This document shows, one piece after another, positions 44,826-58,101 of a DNA stretch of 64,000 bases. Every line of letters begins with the position of its first letter. Positions within the stretch are counted from its first letter, which is position 1. Made by a program: the position numbers and the translations under genes. The stretch lies in NCBI RefSeq assembly GCF_000002595.2, contig NC_057009.1, forward strand, positions 2,195,346 through 2,259,345. The letters are read 5' to 3'. The DNA comes from Chlamydomonas reinhardtii (Eukaryota; Chlorophyta; Chlorophyceae; Chlamydomonadales; Chlamydomonadaceae). A model generated the notes under the pieces. The model saw nothing but the letters and a program-made list of their open reading frames with translations. It was not told the DNA's origin and did not search any database.

Positions 44826-47800
44826 CTGGTGGTGTGTGCGTGGGTGTGTCTGTGTACTAGAATGCCACACGGGGAGAGGGTGGACGCTGTGCAAGCAGTC
44901 ATTGCATCGCATACGGTAGGTGGCTTCAGTACTCACTGGGGTGACGTGCTCCCGCTGCAGGGGTGTTGCCAAGAAGCGCAACCTGTACGGCGTGCGTGTG
45001 TATTCCATACCCTCCCTGGAGCAGCCCGAGGGGCCGCCGTTGCACCGCTCCTGGCCCGAGCCGCCGGCTGCGCAGGTGTGTATGGCTTGGAGCTTGTGCA
45101 ACCCGGCCACGCTCTTGGCCTTTCCTTTCGTATTCGTGGCATGCTGGGTGCTGGGTGACATGTCGGATGCCGAGCGCGAGTTGCGAACGCCACTTGACCG
45201 GTGGGATCGACTATTGGCCCGGTCCCTTGACCGTTGGCAATTGGCCAGTTGTGCATGACTGTGGTGCATGGGTGTTTCTAGCGGTTCGGCTTTGCGCTGA
45301 TGCCGCAAACGGTGACACCATGTCCTTCCCCGTCTCGTCCTCCGCCTGTCTACAGGACGCGGCCGCAGCACGAGCGCTGTACGAGGTGGCGCCCCCGCTG
45401 CAGCTGCAGCAGTCCACTTTCCAGGTGGGCACCGACACGTGCGGCTGGCGTGCGTGATCAATTTCAATTCCAAGACGGGAAGAAGATGCAGTAGATTGGG
45501 ATCACGGCGTGCGTCCCCATGTTGAATTAATGCCCCTGTGTCACTGTCCATTCGGTTGCACTGCACCCCAGGCTATGGCGCCCGAGTGGCGGCAGCTGTG
45601 GTTGGACTGGGAGGCAAACGACGGCGCGGCGGCGTTGGCAGCGGCAGCGGGCGCCGCCGGCGCGGCTGCGGCCGCGGCCGGCTCCGCTGCCGCCGCCGCC
45701 AAGGCCGCAGAGGACGAGAAGCTGTCCGTGCTGCGGGAGCTGCTGTCGCAGCCGGCGGTGCCGCCGTCCGCTCCGCCGGTGTGGGCTGCGCCCGCGGCGC
45801 CCGTCTTTGTCGGCGTGGCGGCGGCGCAGAGGGCCGCAGCTTCCGAGGCCGCCGCCGCGGCAGTGGCGGCGCCAGTGGATGTCGCTGCCTCGGCTGCCGC
45901 GCCGGCAGATGCCGCACCAGCGCCGTGTGCGCCGTCCCCGCCGGCAGTAGCAGCAGTAGCAGCAGCAGAAGGCGCGCTGGCGGCAGCTGCAGCGGACGGC
46001 GGGGACTCGGAGGATCCGGAGGCCGCCGCGGAGGCGGAGGTGGCGGAGGCAGAGGCGCGCGGGCGGCGGGATGTGAACGAGCAGGAGGACGATGAGGAGG
46101 ACCGGGAGATGGAGGACCCGCACGGGGAGCATGCAGAGCCCATGACGCACCACGACGGAGACGCCGTGGAGCAGGAGGAGTGGGAGGACATGGTCGCAAT
46201 GGGCCGGCAGCAGCAGGGACAGGGCGTGGAGGACGAAGCCGCGGCGGCCGTGGAGGCTGCGGAGGAGGCGGAGCGCGCGGCCGCGGAGGCGGAGGCAGAG
46301 CGGGAGCAGGTGGGTGCTGCTAGGGTAATGCACCGGCGCTTGGTGGCAGTCCTTGTGGCATGGGCAGACGTGTTGCTTCAAGTTCTAAACCGCACCGTAT
46401 CCTTGCGTTCTTTCTTTGCAACGCTGACCTCACTCCGGGTCACATGCCCCAACCGTGTGATCCCAAAGGCGGCGGCGGCGGCGACGGCAGCGCGGGAGGC
46501 AGAGCTGGCGGCGACAAGCGCGGCGCTGCGCAAAGCCATGGAGCGGTGGCAGGTGCGGATGCGGGGCTGCGGGGGCGGGGCTGCGGAGCCGGGACGATGG
46601 AGTATGGGTGCGGCGGAATGCATGTGTGTTCACCTTCACGTGCGTGCTTGCCAACGAATCCCACGAGCGTTGTTAGCATGGCGAAACACCTGGATCCCCG
46701 CCTGTCGCAGGCGCGCAGCAATGCCCCGCGCCTCCGCCTCATTACCCTGGCCCGGTGGCCCTGCTGACGCCCCTTCCTCCCTGCCTACGTCCGGCCTGTT
46801 GCCGCCGCGCCTGCAGGCCAGCCCTGCCGGCCGGGCCATGCAGGAGGCGCGTGCGGGCCTGCCCATTGCGGCGGTCCGTGGGGAGGTGCTGGCGGCACTG
46901 CGGGATGGAGACGTGGTGGTGGTCAGCGGTGAGTAACAGGATGTGGATACCTGTGTGCGTGTGTACGAGTGTATTTGAGAACTTGCAGGGATATGTAGTT
47001 GATGTGCATGTTCTGTTGTTGTGCCGCTTTTCGTGTGCTGGGGCTTTGACTGTTTGGAAGGAGTCCAGGCCTTGCCTAGTCCTGGCAATGGACGCTGGGT
47101 ACTGTATTATCAGAGTGCACCAGAATCGACAGCGTCCATTGCATGTGATGCCTCTCCGACAGGCGACACGGGCTGCGGCAAGACAACTCAGGTGGGCGAG
47201 GGCCTGGGACAAAGGGTTTACTCACATAGGGTACTCTTGAGCAAGGAAGGTCTCCATTCCGTAAACCTGACCTGCCCTGAATAAGCGTGCATAATCTATG
47301 CATGCGCAATGCCCCCGATGCACACCGACTAACATCATAGCCATATCGCACTGGGCGAGTCCTGACGGCATTCAATGGAATGCAATAAGGGAGGGCCAAA
47401 CCAGCCCATGCTGCAAGCCGCCTCACGCTGACGCTCAGCCTTCCTGACCGAGCATTCACTCTCATACTACGTCGGTTTTAATACTGCAATCTTCGTGGCA
47501 TTCAGTGATATCCCCACCGATCAAGTCATAATGCTACAGCCGTCCGCAAACACATACCGTACACACATACCCGTGCACTTCAAGCACTGACGCCACCCCA
47601 CTACAAAACGGCCATCACACATAGCAGAACGACTTCACTCGGTGCACACTTGCTCACGCCCTCAACCACGCTCAGCACACTCCTAGTACTTCGACACGAT
47701 AAGCGAACTTCCGCGGTGCGTCAAGTTAGGACGAACGCCAGGAAAGCAATGAGGACAGCAAAAATTTCAGTCCCTCCGGTTCCTGTGAACACCTTCACAG

Positions 47801-49535
47801 GCAGGTTTCACCACATCACCATACACCCAAAGCCCTTTATTACTGGAGAGAGGATGTCAATGACAACCGGGCCTCACCTATGGGGCATTATCATAGGCCA
47901 CGCGCAACGCCACACTACCTGTCTTGCTCGCACATCGACAACCACATGCCGGCGCCCTTCAGTCTATCCACAAGCGGGAGGGGTGCGAGTTTTCGCAAAG
48001 CTGGGTCGCATAGCGCCCACAGTCCTGCTCCGCTGATGCTACGCATGCCTGTGTCCCGTGAGTGTGTGAGGGGAGGGATCGGCCGGGAGTTTGCGCATAG
48101 GCAAGCACAGCGTTGGGACTACGGCGGGCAAAAGCTTCACGCCCACGGCCGACGGCCACGGCTAACGCACCTCCATAGCTTCAGCCTCGCACTCCTCAAC
48201 GGCTCGTGGGTCCTTTCTCCCTGCGCATACAAGCACGCGGCACCGTGGTGGATCGGGATCGCATGGGCACGGGGCCAGAACCCGCGGCACACCAGGGCTG
48301 ACAACGGGGCGCACACGTTGGCGCCCAACACCAACCTGGCCAGAACGGTAGGAACCTCTGCCAGCTGGGTCCCCGGCAGGCGTCCATAGCCTTAATGACG
48401 CACGGTCCCCTGCACGCACGCGTGAGTCGCATAACGTTCAATCGAAAGCACGCAATGCCTGCACTTTGCAGTTCCTTCCTCTGTCTTACCTAGCCCCGTG
48501 TATGCAGTTGCTTGTGACTTGCACTCGGCATGCCGCAATATGTTTTGTCCGCTCGGCCTCTGACCGAAATACCTGCCGAAATAGCCGTTCAGCATTTTGC
48601 GCGCTGCAACCAGTATGTGCTGTTCTGCTTACCCGGCACTTCCTGCCATCAATGACCACTGTCTTCCGAACTGGCTGTACTGGCGGACTGAAGAAAACAA
48701 CGCCGAGCTCCCGCAGCTGCTGGTCCGAGAGACGCCCGTCCTCCTTTCCTCCACTCATTTGCTTGAGCAGTGCAACAGTTGTTAGGTTTACATGTGCAAG
48801 AGGTTAAATGCAAGGACTGCGCAGACGAAAATGAAAACCCAGATTCGGAGGCCCCGGCCTGGTGTCCTCTCCTCCCGTCGCAATGCCCGGCACGCCGTAC
48901 CCCCGTGGCCGCTTCGGTGTCCTCCACCCACCGGCCTCCGCGGACCACGGCCAACATTCTCACTCCTCCAGGACTCCACATCGCTCATGTCGGCCCACAA
49001 GGAAGCCGTGTCCTGATCTACGCGAACTCCACACCCCCGCCCCGTCCCGTCCCTACCTCCCCACTTGTCCGCCCCTCATCGCCATTCATGCCACCTCCAC
49101 GCACCCTTCTCCCCACATCCCCAACACATTCCCCCTCCCAAACCCAGGTCCCCCAGTACCTGCTTGAGGACGCCATTGCCTCGGGCGCGGGCGCGTCCAC
49201 GCACGTGGTCGTCACGCAGCCCCGCCGCATCGCGGCCATTAGCGTGGCAGAGCGCGTGGCGGACGAGCGCGGCGAGCCCGCCCCCGGCAGCCCCGGGCCC
49301 GCCTCCACCACCGGCTACCATGTACGACTGGGTGCGGCGGTGACGCGGCACACGCGGCTCACGTTCTGCACGACAGGTGTGTGCGCGTGGGGGTTTTGGA
49401 GGGGGCTGTCGGGGGATGCCGGATGGAGCCGTGGAGGGGTTGGGGAGAGTGGAGTCAGGCGTTTGGGATGTGATTGTGATGGCACACACGTGCTCACACG
49501 CACTCCCCTTGAGCTGATCTTGCAAGCTGATCTTG

Positions 49536-49613
<78 letters not shown>

Positions 49614-52600
49614 TGGATGTCCCCCGGGGGGCTGGTTTCGGACAGCCGACGCGGCCACTGCGGCCGCGAGCATGCCTAGCCTCGGTGCCGCCGTGGAGTG
49701 GGGAGCGGGAGGCCAGCTCCCGCCAGCCCACGGCGCCACACACTCTCACACACTAGCCCACGTCCAGCAGTTCCGGGGGTTCGCTGCTTTCTAGTGCTCC
49801 GCAACCGACGCCCGCCAGCATGACCCCATGCAGCCGATGACTCCTTATAAGTTTCTCGACGTCCACAGCCTCGCTCTCTTTTCCAGCAATCATTAGCGGG
49901 CCGGGACTGGGATGCGTGTCCTAGCTTGCTTGCTGCACGCCGCCCTTAACATCGCTGTCGCCATTTTCCCTGCTCGTGACACTTGCTCGCTGCCGCCCCT
50001 GTGCCTGCAATTCCTCTATCACCCGTAGGTGAGCTCGACTACGACCAGCGGGCGGGAATCAGGGCATTAGGCGTGCTGGGTCAAGGTTGTAGCGCGCCCA
50101 GGGCGCGGCGCATACAATGCATATGGGTGCCACTCGGGGTCAGGTCGTTCGTCGATCGCCCGAGGGGGGGTTCCAGGCTTTTTGCGGGTACGTATGACTA
50201 CCGGGGTCGACGCGGCTACAAGACGCTCGGTATCGGTAGGTATCCGTAAGTAACTCCGTCGCGCCGTCTGGGCGGGCTTCGTTTTGTTGTTTTCTTTTCA
50301 ACACACGCATACACCCACATATCCCTCCTGCCGCAGGTATTTTGTTGCGGCGGCTGGCAGGCGACCCCAGCCTGCGCGGCGTCACACACGTGGTGGTGGA
50401 CGAGGTGGGCTGTTGCATGCACACGTGCTCACGTCCGAGTTTGGTCGCATGCACATGCTGTTGTTAGTACCTTTGCTTGAGTAGTCGCCGCTCTTCTCCC
50501 AATCCAGAATCGTACGCAGTGTGCCCAACACACTCCCCCCGACTCCTTGTTCGACCCACTCGGGCACGCAACCCCAACCCCTCTTCCATGCCCCGCTCAT
50601 TTAGTAACGACTTCGGCTGCGGTCTTCAGTGCATCCTGTACCGCTTTTCCAACCATCCTTGCAACCCCGCAGGTTCACGAGCGCTCGCTGCAGTCCGACT
50701 TCCTCATCGCGCTGCTGCGGGACCTGCTTGCGGCGCGGAGGGCGGAGCGCGAAGCGCTGGCGGCGGCGGGCGGCGGCGGCGGCCCCCCGCCTCCTCAGCT
50801 CAAGGTGGTGCTGATGAGCGCGACCCTAGACGCCAAGCTGTTTGCGGGCTACTTCGGCGGCTGCCCGGGTGAGTGGTATCTACTTGGAACGGTTCAGTTC
50901 GCGAACGGACACAGGAGCGCACCTGGGCGCTCTTGTCATGCTACGTTTGGGCAGCAGGGAGCAAACAATGCGGTACTGACGCCAACTCCACAACGGTGCC
51001 TGGCCCTCACGCGAGCTAACACCGCCACTCATCCTTCAACCTAGCCTTGTCGTGCCCCTCCATTTGTTGGGCCCGGGCACCCAACCCTCCGCTCTGCCCA
51101 CCTTTACCTCTCCTGCCGCAACACCGCGACCCCACACCCAACACACGCCCGCAGTGCTCCACGCCGCGGGCCGCACTTTCCCCGTCACCCGCATGTTCCT
51201 GGAGGACGTGTACGGCATGACCGGCTACCGACTGGCCAGCGACGCCCCGGCGGCGCTGCGGCGGCGCGGCCCCACCACCGCGCACCAGTACACGCAGTCC
51301 GCTGTGGGCGGCAGCAGGTGTGGCGGCGGGCTGTGCGCAGGTGGATGCGTGTTTGGTGTCCTCAGGATAGCGTACGCGCATGCGGTCTTTGTTCCCGGGG
51401 TTGTTGTCTATTTACGAGAATTGCGTGGGTTGTTGCCGGTGCCTGACGAGCTTGACCGACCTTTGTGGCCCCAAATCCTGCCTGCTGCTGACGCCCAAAG
51501 GCCACTGTGAGACCAACAAGAAGTCCTGCCTGTCCATTTCCTCGCACCAGCCGGAGCACTGGCAAAGCCACCTACACCAAACCACCCGCCCATACCTATC
51601 CACCCACTTTCCATCCCGCCGTCCAGGGCGGCCCGCGACCTGGTGTCTCGCGGCTTCGGCGACGATGAGTCGCTGGCCGCGCCCCTCAACCCGGACTACG
51701 ACCCCGAGGCCTACAGCACCGACGTGCCCGTGTTCGTGCGGCGCAACCTGGCGCGCCTGGACGAGCACCGCATCGACTACGACCTACTGGAGGCGCTGCT
51801 GGGGCACATCGACGCCACGTCCGAGCCGGGCGCGGTGCTGGTGTTCCTGCCGGGTGCGTGTGTGGGGCGTGTGTGTATATGTATGTGTGTGGGGGGGGGA
51901 GGGGCGTGTGTGTGTGTGTGTTGGGCGTGCGTGCGTGGCCCGCGTATGTGTGCGTGTTCAAAACGCAACTGCAGTCCGTCCAGACGTGTGTGTGTGTGTG
52001 TGTGTGTGTGCGTGCATGGTCCGCGTATGTGTGCGTGTGAGTGCGTGTGCGTGTGTGTGCATCGCTCAGCGGAGCAGCACGCACAACAAGTCACTGTGTG
52101 TAAAACAGCACCGACTGTCGCACGTGCCTATCGCCGGTCTGCCTTGTGACCGCAATGTGCCTTGCTGCCTCCTCTCCACACAGGCATCGGTGAGATCAAC
52201 ATGCTGTACGACCGGCTCACAGCGCAGCGCGCCTTCTCCAACAAGGGCCCGGCGGGCGGCGCGCGCTGTGTGGTGCTGCCGCTGCACAGTGCGGTGCCGC
52301 CGGCGGGGCAGCGCGCGGCGCTGCGGCCGCCGCCGGCAGGGCTGCGCAAGGTGAGGTGGTGGTGAAGGTGGTGCAGATGGCAGGGTCGGGCTGGAAGGGC
52401 GCAGCCGGCGTGGAACGCGGGGTGGCGGGCGGCAATAGGCAGTTTGAGGAAGGCAGTCGGATTCCGGATGCGGCAGGCGTCGACACATGCACGTGCGCAT
52501 GTACATGTATATGCGCATGCACATGCACATGTAGACTGTCCACACAAATCCTGCTTCCTTTACGCTATCATATTGCTCCAAGCTTCCCACGCCCCTCCTG

Positions 52601-55600
52601 CTGTGCCCGCCGCCCCCTCACCAACCTCAGGTGGTCCTGGCGACCAACATTGCGGAGACGTCTCTGACCATCGAGGACGTGGTGGCGGTGGTGGACACGG
52701 GCCGGCACAAGGAGCGCAGGTGCGGGGTGGGGTGGGGATGGGGTTGGGGGTGGAGGGGCGGCCGCTGGGCGCTGGACACGGGTGCGGTGTGCAGCTCCGC
52801 CGAGCTTACCCCGGGTGGCCGTCTGCTCGCCTCTCGGCCTATGCCACATTCAAACTCTGTACGCCTGTTGCCCATCGCCATCTCCATTACTAACCATACC
52901 ATACACTCCCTTCCCCCAGGTTCAACCCCAGCCGCGCTATGTCCATGCTGGTGGAGGACTGGGTGTCCGCCGCCTCAGCGCAGCAGCGCGCCGGCCGGGC
53001 GGGCCGCGTGCGGCCGGGCGTGTGCTACGCCACCTACACCCGGCAGCGCTTCGAGGGCGGCGGCATGCGGCGGTACGGCGCGCCCGAGATCACCCGCGTG
53101 CCGCTGGAAGAGCTGGTGCTGCAGGTGGGCGGGTGGGTGGGCGGGTGGATAGGGGGCTTATCCGTCCATGCAACTCGGGGATCAGAGAGGGGCGGGGCGA
53201 TGGGGAGGAGGCGATGGGGACGGGCGATTCGGGTGGCAGGGTGGGATGGCGGGTAGGACGGAGGGTAGGGTGGAGCTGCGTCACGAGCCACGAGGTGTTT
53301 GCATTTTCGTCCGGACACATTTCGTTCCTTACATCCTTTTCCTGCTTCCCCACAACCACAACCACACGCGCACGCACGCACGCACTCGCACACCCCTCCG
53401 CTCCAGATCCTGCTCATGGGCCTGGGCCCGGTGTCCGAGTTCCTGGCGCGGGTGCTGGAGCCGCCGCAGCCGCGGGCCGTCACCGCGGCGCTGGAGGTGC
53501 TCAAGCAGGTGGGCGGGGCGGGGGGGAGGGGTTGTAAATTTCAGCCCAAATTAAAGCCAACTGCTGGGAATGTGGGTGTGAGGGTGCGTTTGTGTGTGGG
53601 TGCGTGTGTTTGAGTAACAGGAAGTAAGGTGCGGTCCTCGGGCAGGAGACGGGCAACGTCGCCTCCTCGACGATAGGGTTACACGTCCAAACGCATCCAG
53701 CGAACCGTTCACACAGTGTGCGAAGCTACTTCTAATTAATTCGCCCCCAAAATGCTGCTGCTCCCGACATGTGCAGGTCGGCGCATTGGAGCCGCCCGCA
53801 CCACCCACCACGTCCACCTCCACCTCCACACTCCAGCAGCCGTCAGGCCAGCCCCCACACCTCCCTCAGCAGCCCCAGCAGCCCCAGCAGCCCCAGCAGC
53901 CCCAGCAGCCCCTGCAGCCGCAAGCCCAGACCCCCGGGCAGGTCTCCATGCCGCAGACCTCGGCCTCCATCGCCTCCGCCGCCGCGCTGGCCGCCGCCCG
54001 CCGCGAGGTCCTGAGCCCCCTGGGTCGGCACCTGGCGCTGCTGCCCGTGGCGCCGCGCCTGGGCAAGCTGCTGGTGGTGGGGGCGCTGCTGGGCTGCCTG
54101 GCGCCGGCGGCCACCATCGCCGCAGCCATGAGCCACAAGTGAGGAGGGGGCCAGGGGGCGAGGGGGCGAGCGGGGAGGGGTTAGGGGTCAGGGGCGGGAG
54201 TGTGTGGGATGTGGCAGGGAGGAAGAGCTGGAGGTGGGGCCGGTGGCATGGAGACCCCGGGCAGGGTGCGCCGGAAGAGGTGTGCTCGTGTAGAAAACAT
54301 ATACGTTGGGCCACAACCATCTCCACGGCCGCCACCTCCTCAAGTGTCGCACTGGCCCTACAGTACCGTTGCCTTGGCGCCCATCCGGCTGCTGCCGCCC
54401 TGTCGCTCGTGTCGCACATCCTGCTGCACAGGTCTCCCTTCCTCACGCCCACGGAGGACCGCGGCGAGGCGGAGCGCGCGCGGCGGGCGCTGGCGGCCCC
54501 GGGTGGCGGCGGCATTGCGGCGGGGCAGCAGAGCGACCACCTGCTGCTGGTGGCGGCCTACGAGCTGTGGCGGGTGAGAGAGGGGAGGGGGCAGGGGGGC
54601 CGGGACGGGCGGGAGGGCAGGGGAAGGGGGGAGGGGGCAGGGGCCAGGCGGCGGGCGGCAGGGGCTAGTGTCAGGTGGGCTCTCGCGCCTTTGTGGCCTC
54701 CACACAACCGCGCGTAACTGGTGCATGCGCTCCCTAGTACACGCGCTCGCAAACACACACACACACACACACACACACTCCATGCACCTCCACCCATCGC
54801 TCCCCGCAGATCGCCGGCAGCTCCAAGTACGGCGGCAGCGCCCGGGCGGCCGCCGCCTGCGCCAAGAAGCACTTCCTGCACGGCCAGACGCTGGAGCAGC
54901 TGGCGGAGATGAGGTGGGGGCCGAGCGTGTCCTCTTTGGGGGAGGGGCGGTTTGGAAGGCGTGTGGGGCTTCTATGCTGTGCGTGCACACAGCACAACAC
55001 ATCACATCACAACACAAACACAACACAACACGGCGCACAGGTGCCAGCTGGCCGCGATGCTGGCCGACGCGCGCCTGGTGCAGCCGGCCGGGGCTCGGGG
55101 TGGCGGCGGCGGCGGTGACGAGTTCGGCGGCGGCGGCGGCGGTCACGGCAAGGCGGCGCTGGCGGCGGCGGGCCAGTGGCTGGACGACCCCATGGCGCCC
55201 TGGAACAAACACGCACGTGACCCGGTCATTGTGAGTCGGGAGCTGGGTCGGCAGGCTGTGTCGATGGTGGCTTGGCTACGGCGAAGTTGTGCTTGATTTT
55301 GCTGGTTGTGGCGGCAGTTGGGAATTGGCGGTTTCGGTTTCGGTTGCGGTCTGGATTTGGGGCAGGGACACGTGCTTGCTGTGGCATTAAGAGCTGACCT
55401 TACACACCCATACCCACTCCTCCGTGCTCTATGTGTCCTGGGTTGGCAACGGTTTGTTCCAGGGTCGGGAATAACTACTCAGACCCACACCCACCATGCG
55501 GTAAACAGGTGAAGGCGGCGCTGGCGGCAGCGCTGAGTCCGGCGGTGGCGGTAATGTGTGAGGACTCCAGCCCCACAGGGCCGCCGCGCTGGGCGGACGC

Positions 55601-56650
55601 GGCGCCGGGCGCGGGCGCCGGCGAGGAGGTGCGCGCAGTCACCACACTTTTAGGTTCAGTCTCTCGGGGCTGCCCGCTTTAGGTGCATGCTCCATGCTCG
55701 CACTCGTACAAGAGCCCAAAGTGCTGCCAGCCTGCCACCGCATGGTGCTTGTTCTTGAACGAGCAGTAAAGCAGTAGCTGTTTTGTGTCCGCTATCCCGC
55801 TACCTGCCCTGCAGACTCCAATGTTCTGCCACCCTCGAACCCCCCTTCATGCTGCCCTCCGCAGGTGTTTGTGCACCCCAGCAGTGTGGTTCACGGCCTG
55901 GCCACGCCGCAGCTGGAGCAGCCCTACCTAGTGTACCTGGAGAAGGTGAGGAGGAAGAGCGGCAGGATGGGTGGGTGTGGCGGGATGGGGGGGGGGGGTG
56001 AAAGTCAGTCCCAAGTGCAACATTAAGTCGGGTGGACTGGACAAGGTGTGGAGCAGGTTACACGTGCGTGTGCATGCCTGCATGTTGTGCGCTCATTCAA
56101 ACATACAGCCTTCCAAACTGCCGTGGCTAATTTCGGGATTTGCCTTAGCAGCATCGAACGTCCTGCTCCTCTTGCACGCAAATTCGTATACCAACCCTCT
56201 GCCGCCTTCCCCTGCCCTACACCTCCACACCCTCCACGCCCTCCACACCGAACCCTACAGATGAAGACCTCGCGCCTGTACCTCCGCGATGTGACCGCCA
56301 CCTCGCCGCTGTCGCTGCTGCTGTTCGGACCCGAGCCACTCACCGTGCTCCACGCCGAGGGCGCAGTGGTGGTCGGCGGCACGGGGGCGGGGGCGGGCGG
56401 GGGAGCAGCAGGAGGAGGAGGCGTGCGCGTGGCGTGCCGGGCACAGACGGCGGTGCTGGTCAAGCAGCTACGCCGGGCTTTGAACAAGCTGCTGGAGCAG
56501 CGTTTCCGGGGCGCGGGCGGGGGTGGAGGCGGGGCGGGAGGGGAGGGCGCGTGGCGTGGCGGCGCGCTGGGTGATGCGGTGATTGCTGCGGTTCGTCAGA
56601 TGCTTCGGGAGGAGGACGACCAGAGGTCACTGGCAGCCAAGCTGACGTAG
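40015..56650 (+). CDS. DHX29: DHX29-type DEAH-box RNA helicase, 31 exons
   Basis: Exons: 40015-40203, 40506-40742, 41347-41820, 42056-42242, 42484-42536, 42822-43248, 43440-43882, 44147-44395, 44558-44712, 44961-45075, 45356-45424, 45572-46309, 46469-46552, 46817-46928, 47163-47191, 49148-49376, 50337-50404, 50673-50868, 51155-51317, 51627-51853, 52184-52350, 52631-52719, 52920-53124, 53407-53508, 53777-54138, 54432-54573, 54810-54913, 55041-55230, 55509-55628, 55865-55945, 56261-56650. They sum to 6396 bases, 2131 residues. A UBA-like helix pair (WDALAAAGFGPEHVKRVFME) and the ALDWLCLHLP block lie N-terminal; a dsRNA-binding-like region at about 754-866 ends in PEWRQLWLDWEA, as in DHX29. Helicase motifs: GDTGCGKTTQ, TQPRRIAA, DEVH, SAT, FLPG, TNIAETSLTIEDV, QQRAGRAGR; then winged-helix, ratchet and OB regions. 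DHX29 works with the 40S subunit on structured 5' leaders. It is longer than human DHX29 (~1370) because of Ala/Glu/Lys-rich insertions. Confidence 0.9.
40392..40504. repeat. (CA)n tracts forming the end of helicase intron 1
   Basis: Two CA tracts (40397-40420 and 40461-40503), the second ending directly in the intron acceptor CACACAG. Similar tracts lie in other helicase introns: 41283-41327 (CA), 44735-44820 (GT), 49542-49610 (CA), 51988-52010 (GT) and 54758-54778 (CA). Confidence 0.9.
48490..48758 (-). CDS. Antisense ORF in the Walker A intron of the helicase
   Basis: A 90-residue minus-strand frame starts at an ATG (48758) and reaches a good donor (AG then GTAAGA, 48485-48490). It contains SDQQLRELGVVFFSPPVQP and a Cys/His set CRVSR..C..H..C that could bind zinc. 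No second exon could be picked. It sits in an intron of about 2 kb, far longer than the others, so the intron may hold an inserted element or a small nested gene. The family was not recognised and expression is unproven. Confidence 0.3.
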
Positions 56651-56869
56651 CGGGGCTGCGCGTGGCCGTGGGGTGTGGCCGTGGGGGTGTGGTAGGTTGG
56701 CTGGGATGGCACACTGCTGCGGTGTGTGACATGTGTGGGACCGAGCGACTGCGTGCGTGGTGGAAGAATGGAACGACGTAACAGGGCAAGGGAAGCACTT
56801 CGCTGACATAGTTGACTGCCGAGAACCGCCCCCGCGCCAACGGCGGTGGAAGAAGGCAAAGTACCGGTA

Positions 56870-57190
56870 TGCGGTTGCAGGAATCGCGCGTTTGGGTGAT
56901 GCAGGAAGGCAGGAAGGGAGGCTTTCCTGGGCTGTTTGTGATCGCTGAGCGTCTGGTGGCCTTGCAGGTGTGTGCTCTTACTCTCATGCTGCCGATCAGG
57001 CTGGTGTGTGTAGCACTGTAACTGTCTCAGGTAGCATGTGATAGAGCTGTTGCTTTCAGCTGGCTAGGTCGTGTCTGGGCGTCTGGAAGGCAGGGCGACA
57101 CCTCTGCGGGGTGTCACTGTGTGAGCAGTTGCGGGGTGTCACTGTGTCAGCAGTTAACAAAATGAAGGCGCGGACAGGCGGGCTGCGCAG
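56870..57190 (+). repeat. Block P, first copy
   Basis: Matches 61140-61445 in the same orientation (shared CATGCTGCCGATCAGGCTG and TTGCTTTCAGCTGGCTAGG). It directly follows the 3' end of the helicase gene. It contains a 25 bp tandem duplication (57106-57155, GCGGGGTGTCACTGTGT unit) absent from the other copy. No coding content. Confidence 0.75.
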
Positions 57191-57389
57191 GATGGAGGAG
57201 CCATGCACGGCAGCGGGGCCCATCAGGTCCCAAATTTTGTATGGACCGAACCAATTCGGTGCCGCCCTTGCGCTCAGTGTTTTATAGCGAAGATGGCCTG
57301 CACGGCTCATTAAAAGGCACGGGGTATTTCCCCTCTAGGTAGCGGGGGTGGGCTTCCGCGATTCCGCCCACACAAACCAGGGGTCGTGC

Positions 57390-57890
57390 AGCCGCCAGCT
57401 TCCTCCTCCTTCTAGCTTCGCTGCCGCTCCTCCAGCACGCCGGGCCACCAGGTGCATCTCCTGCGGGTTGCGGCCTCTGTAGCAGGACTGGATGCGGCGG
57501 GGCGTGATAGAAATGCTTGAACAGGCGGGGCGCGGCCTCGCGGCGGCTGCGCTGATGCGGCAGGCGGTAGTGGACTGGTGGCGCACCGACGACATCTTGG
57601 CGGGCCCTTGCACGGGAACCGTGCACGTGTGTTCCCACGGTACGCTTGGCTGGAGCGCGGAGGCATCCTTACACCCAGCCCACCCTTGAGTTGTTGCTGA
57701 ATTGGAACTGCACCTGCCACCGCATTGCACATTCACCCGGATGGTCCTAAGCATGCCGAGGTGGCGTGTGCGGGGCGTGCGGGGCGTTAGCGCTTCCATC
57801 TTTGACGAGCCGCCTCCGTGGGCGATGGGCCACAGCATTGCGTTATGAGACTAGTTATCTTACCAACTCGCAGTGGCCTGTGCCCTTCTG
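57390..57890 (+). repeat. Block Q upstream of kinase E
   Basis: Matches block Q of kinase A (1490-1975, other strand) and 60555-61100. It runs into the kinase leader at 57890-58101, which is also shared with copy A. It is the likely promoter region. Confidence 0.75.
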
Positions 57891-58101
57891 GCATAGGAAA
57901 GGTGTGCGAGCTCGTCGCCTCATCGCCCTTGCTTCAGACAGCTTTCCCAAATTGCAAGCACAATCCATACAAGCTGTAAAGTTAAACTTGAGCAACCTCA
58001 ATCTCTCAGGCTGCAATCTGGGCTTCAGTACAGTACAGCGCGATAGCGGACAGACTCGGTCAGGTGACCTTTTGCGCTGCCTCCTTGAGCCTAACACGTC
58101 G

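Noticed and set aside
45527-46381. Minus-strand ORF of 284 codons opposite helicase exon 12
   Set aside because: Composition mirrors the Ala/Glu-rich sense exon; the sense frame joins in phase with its neighbours.
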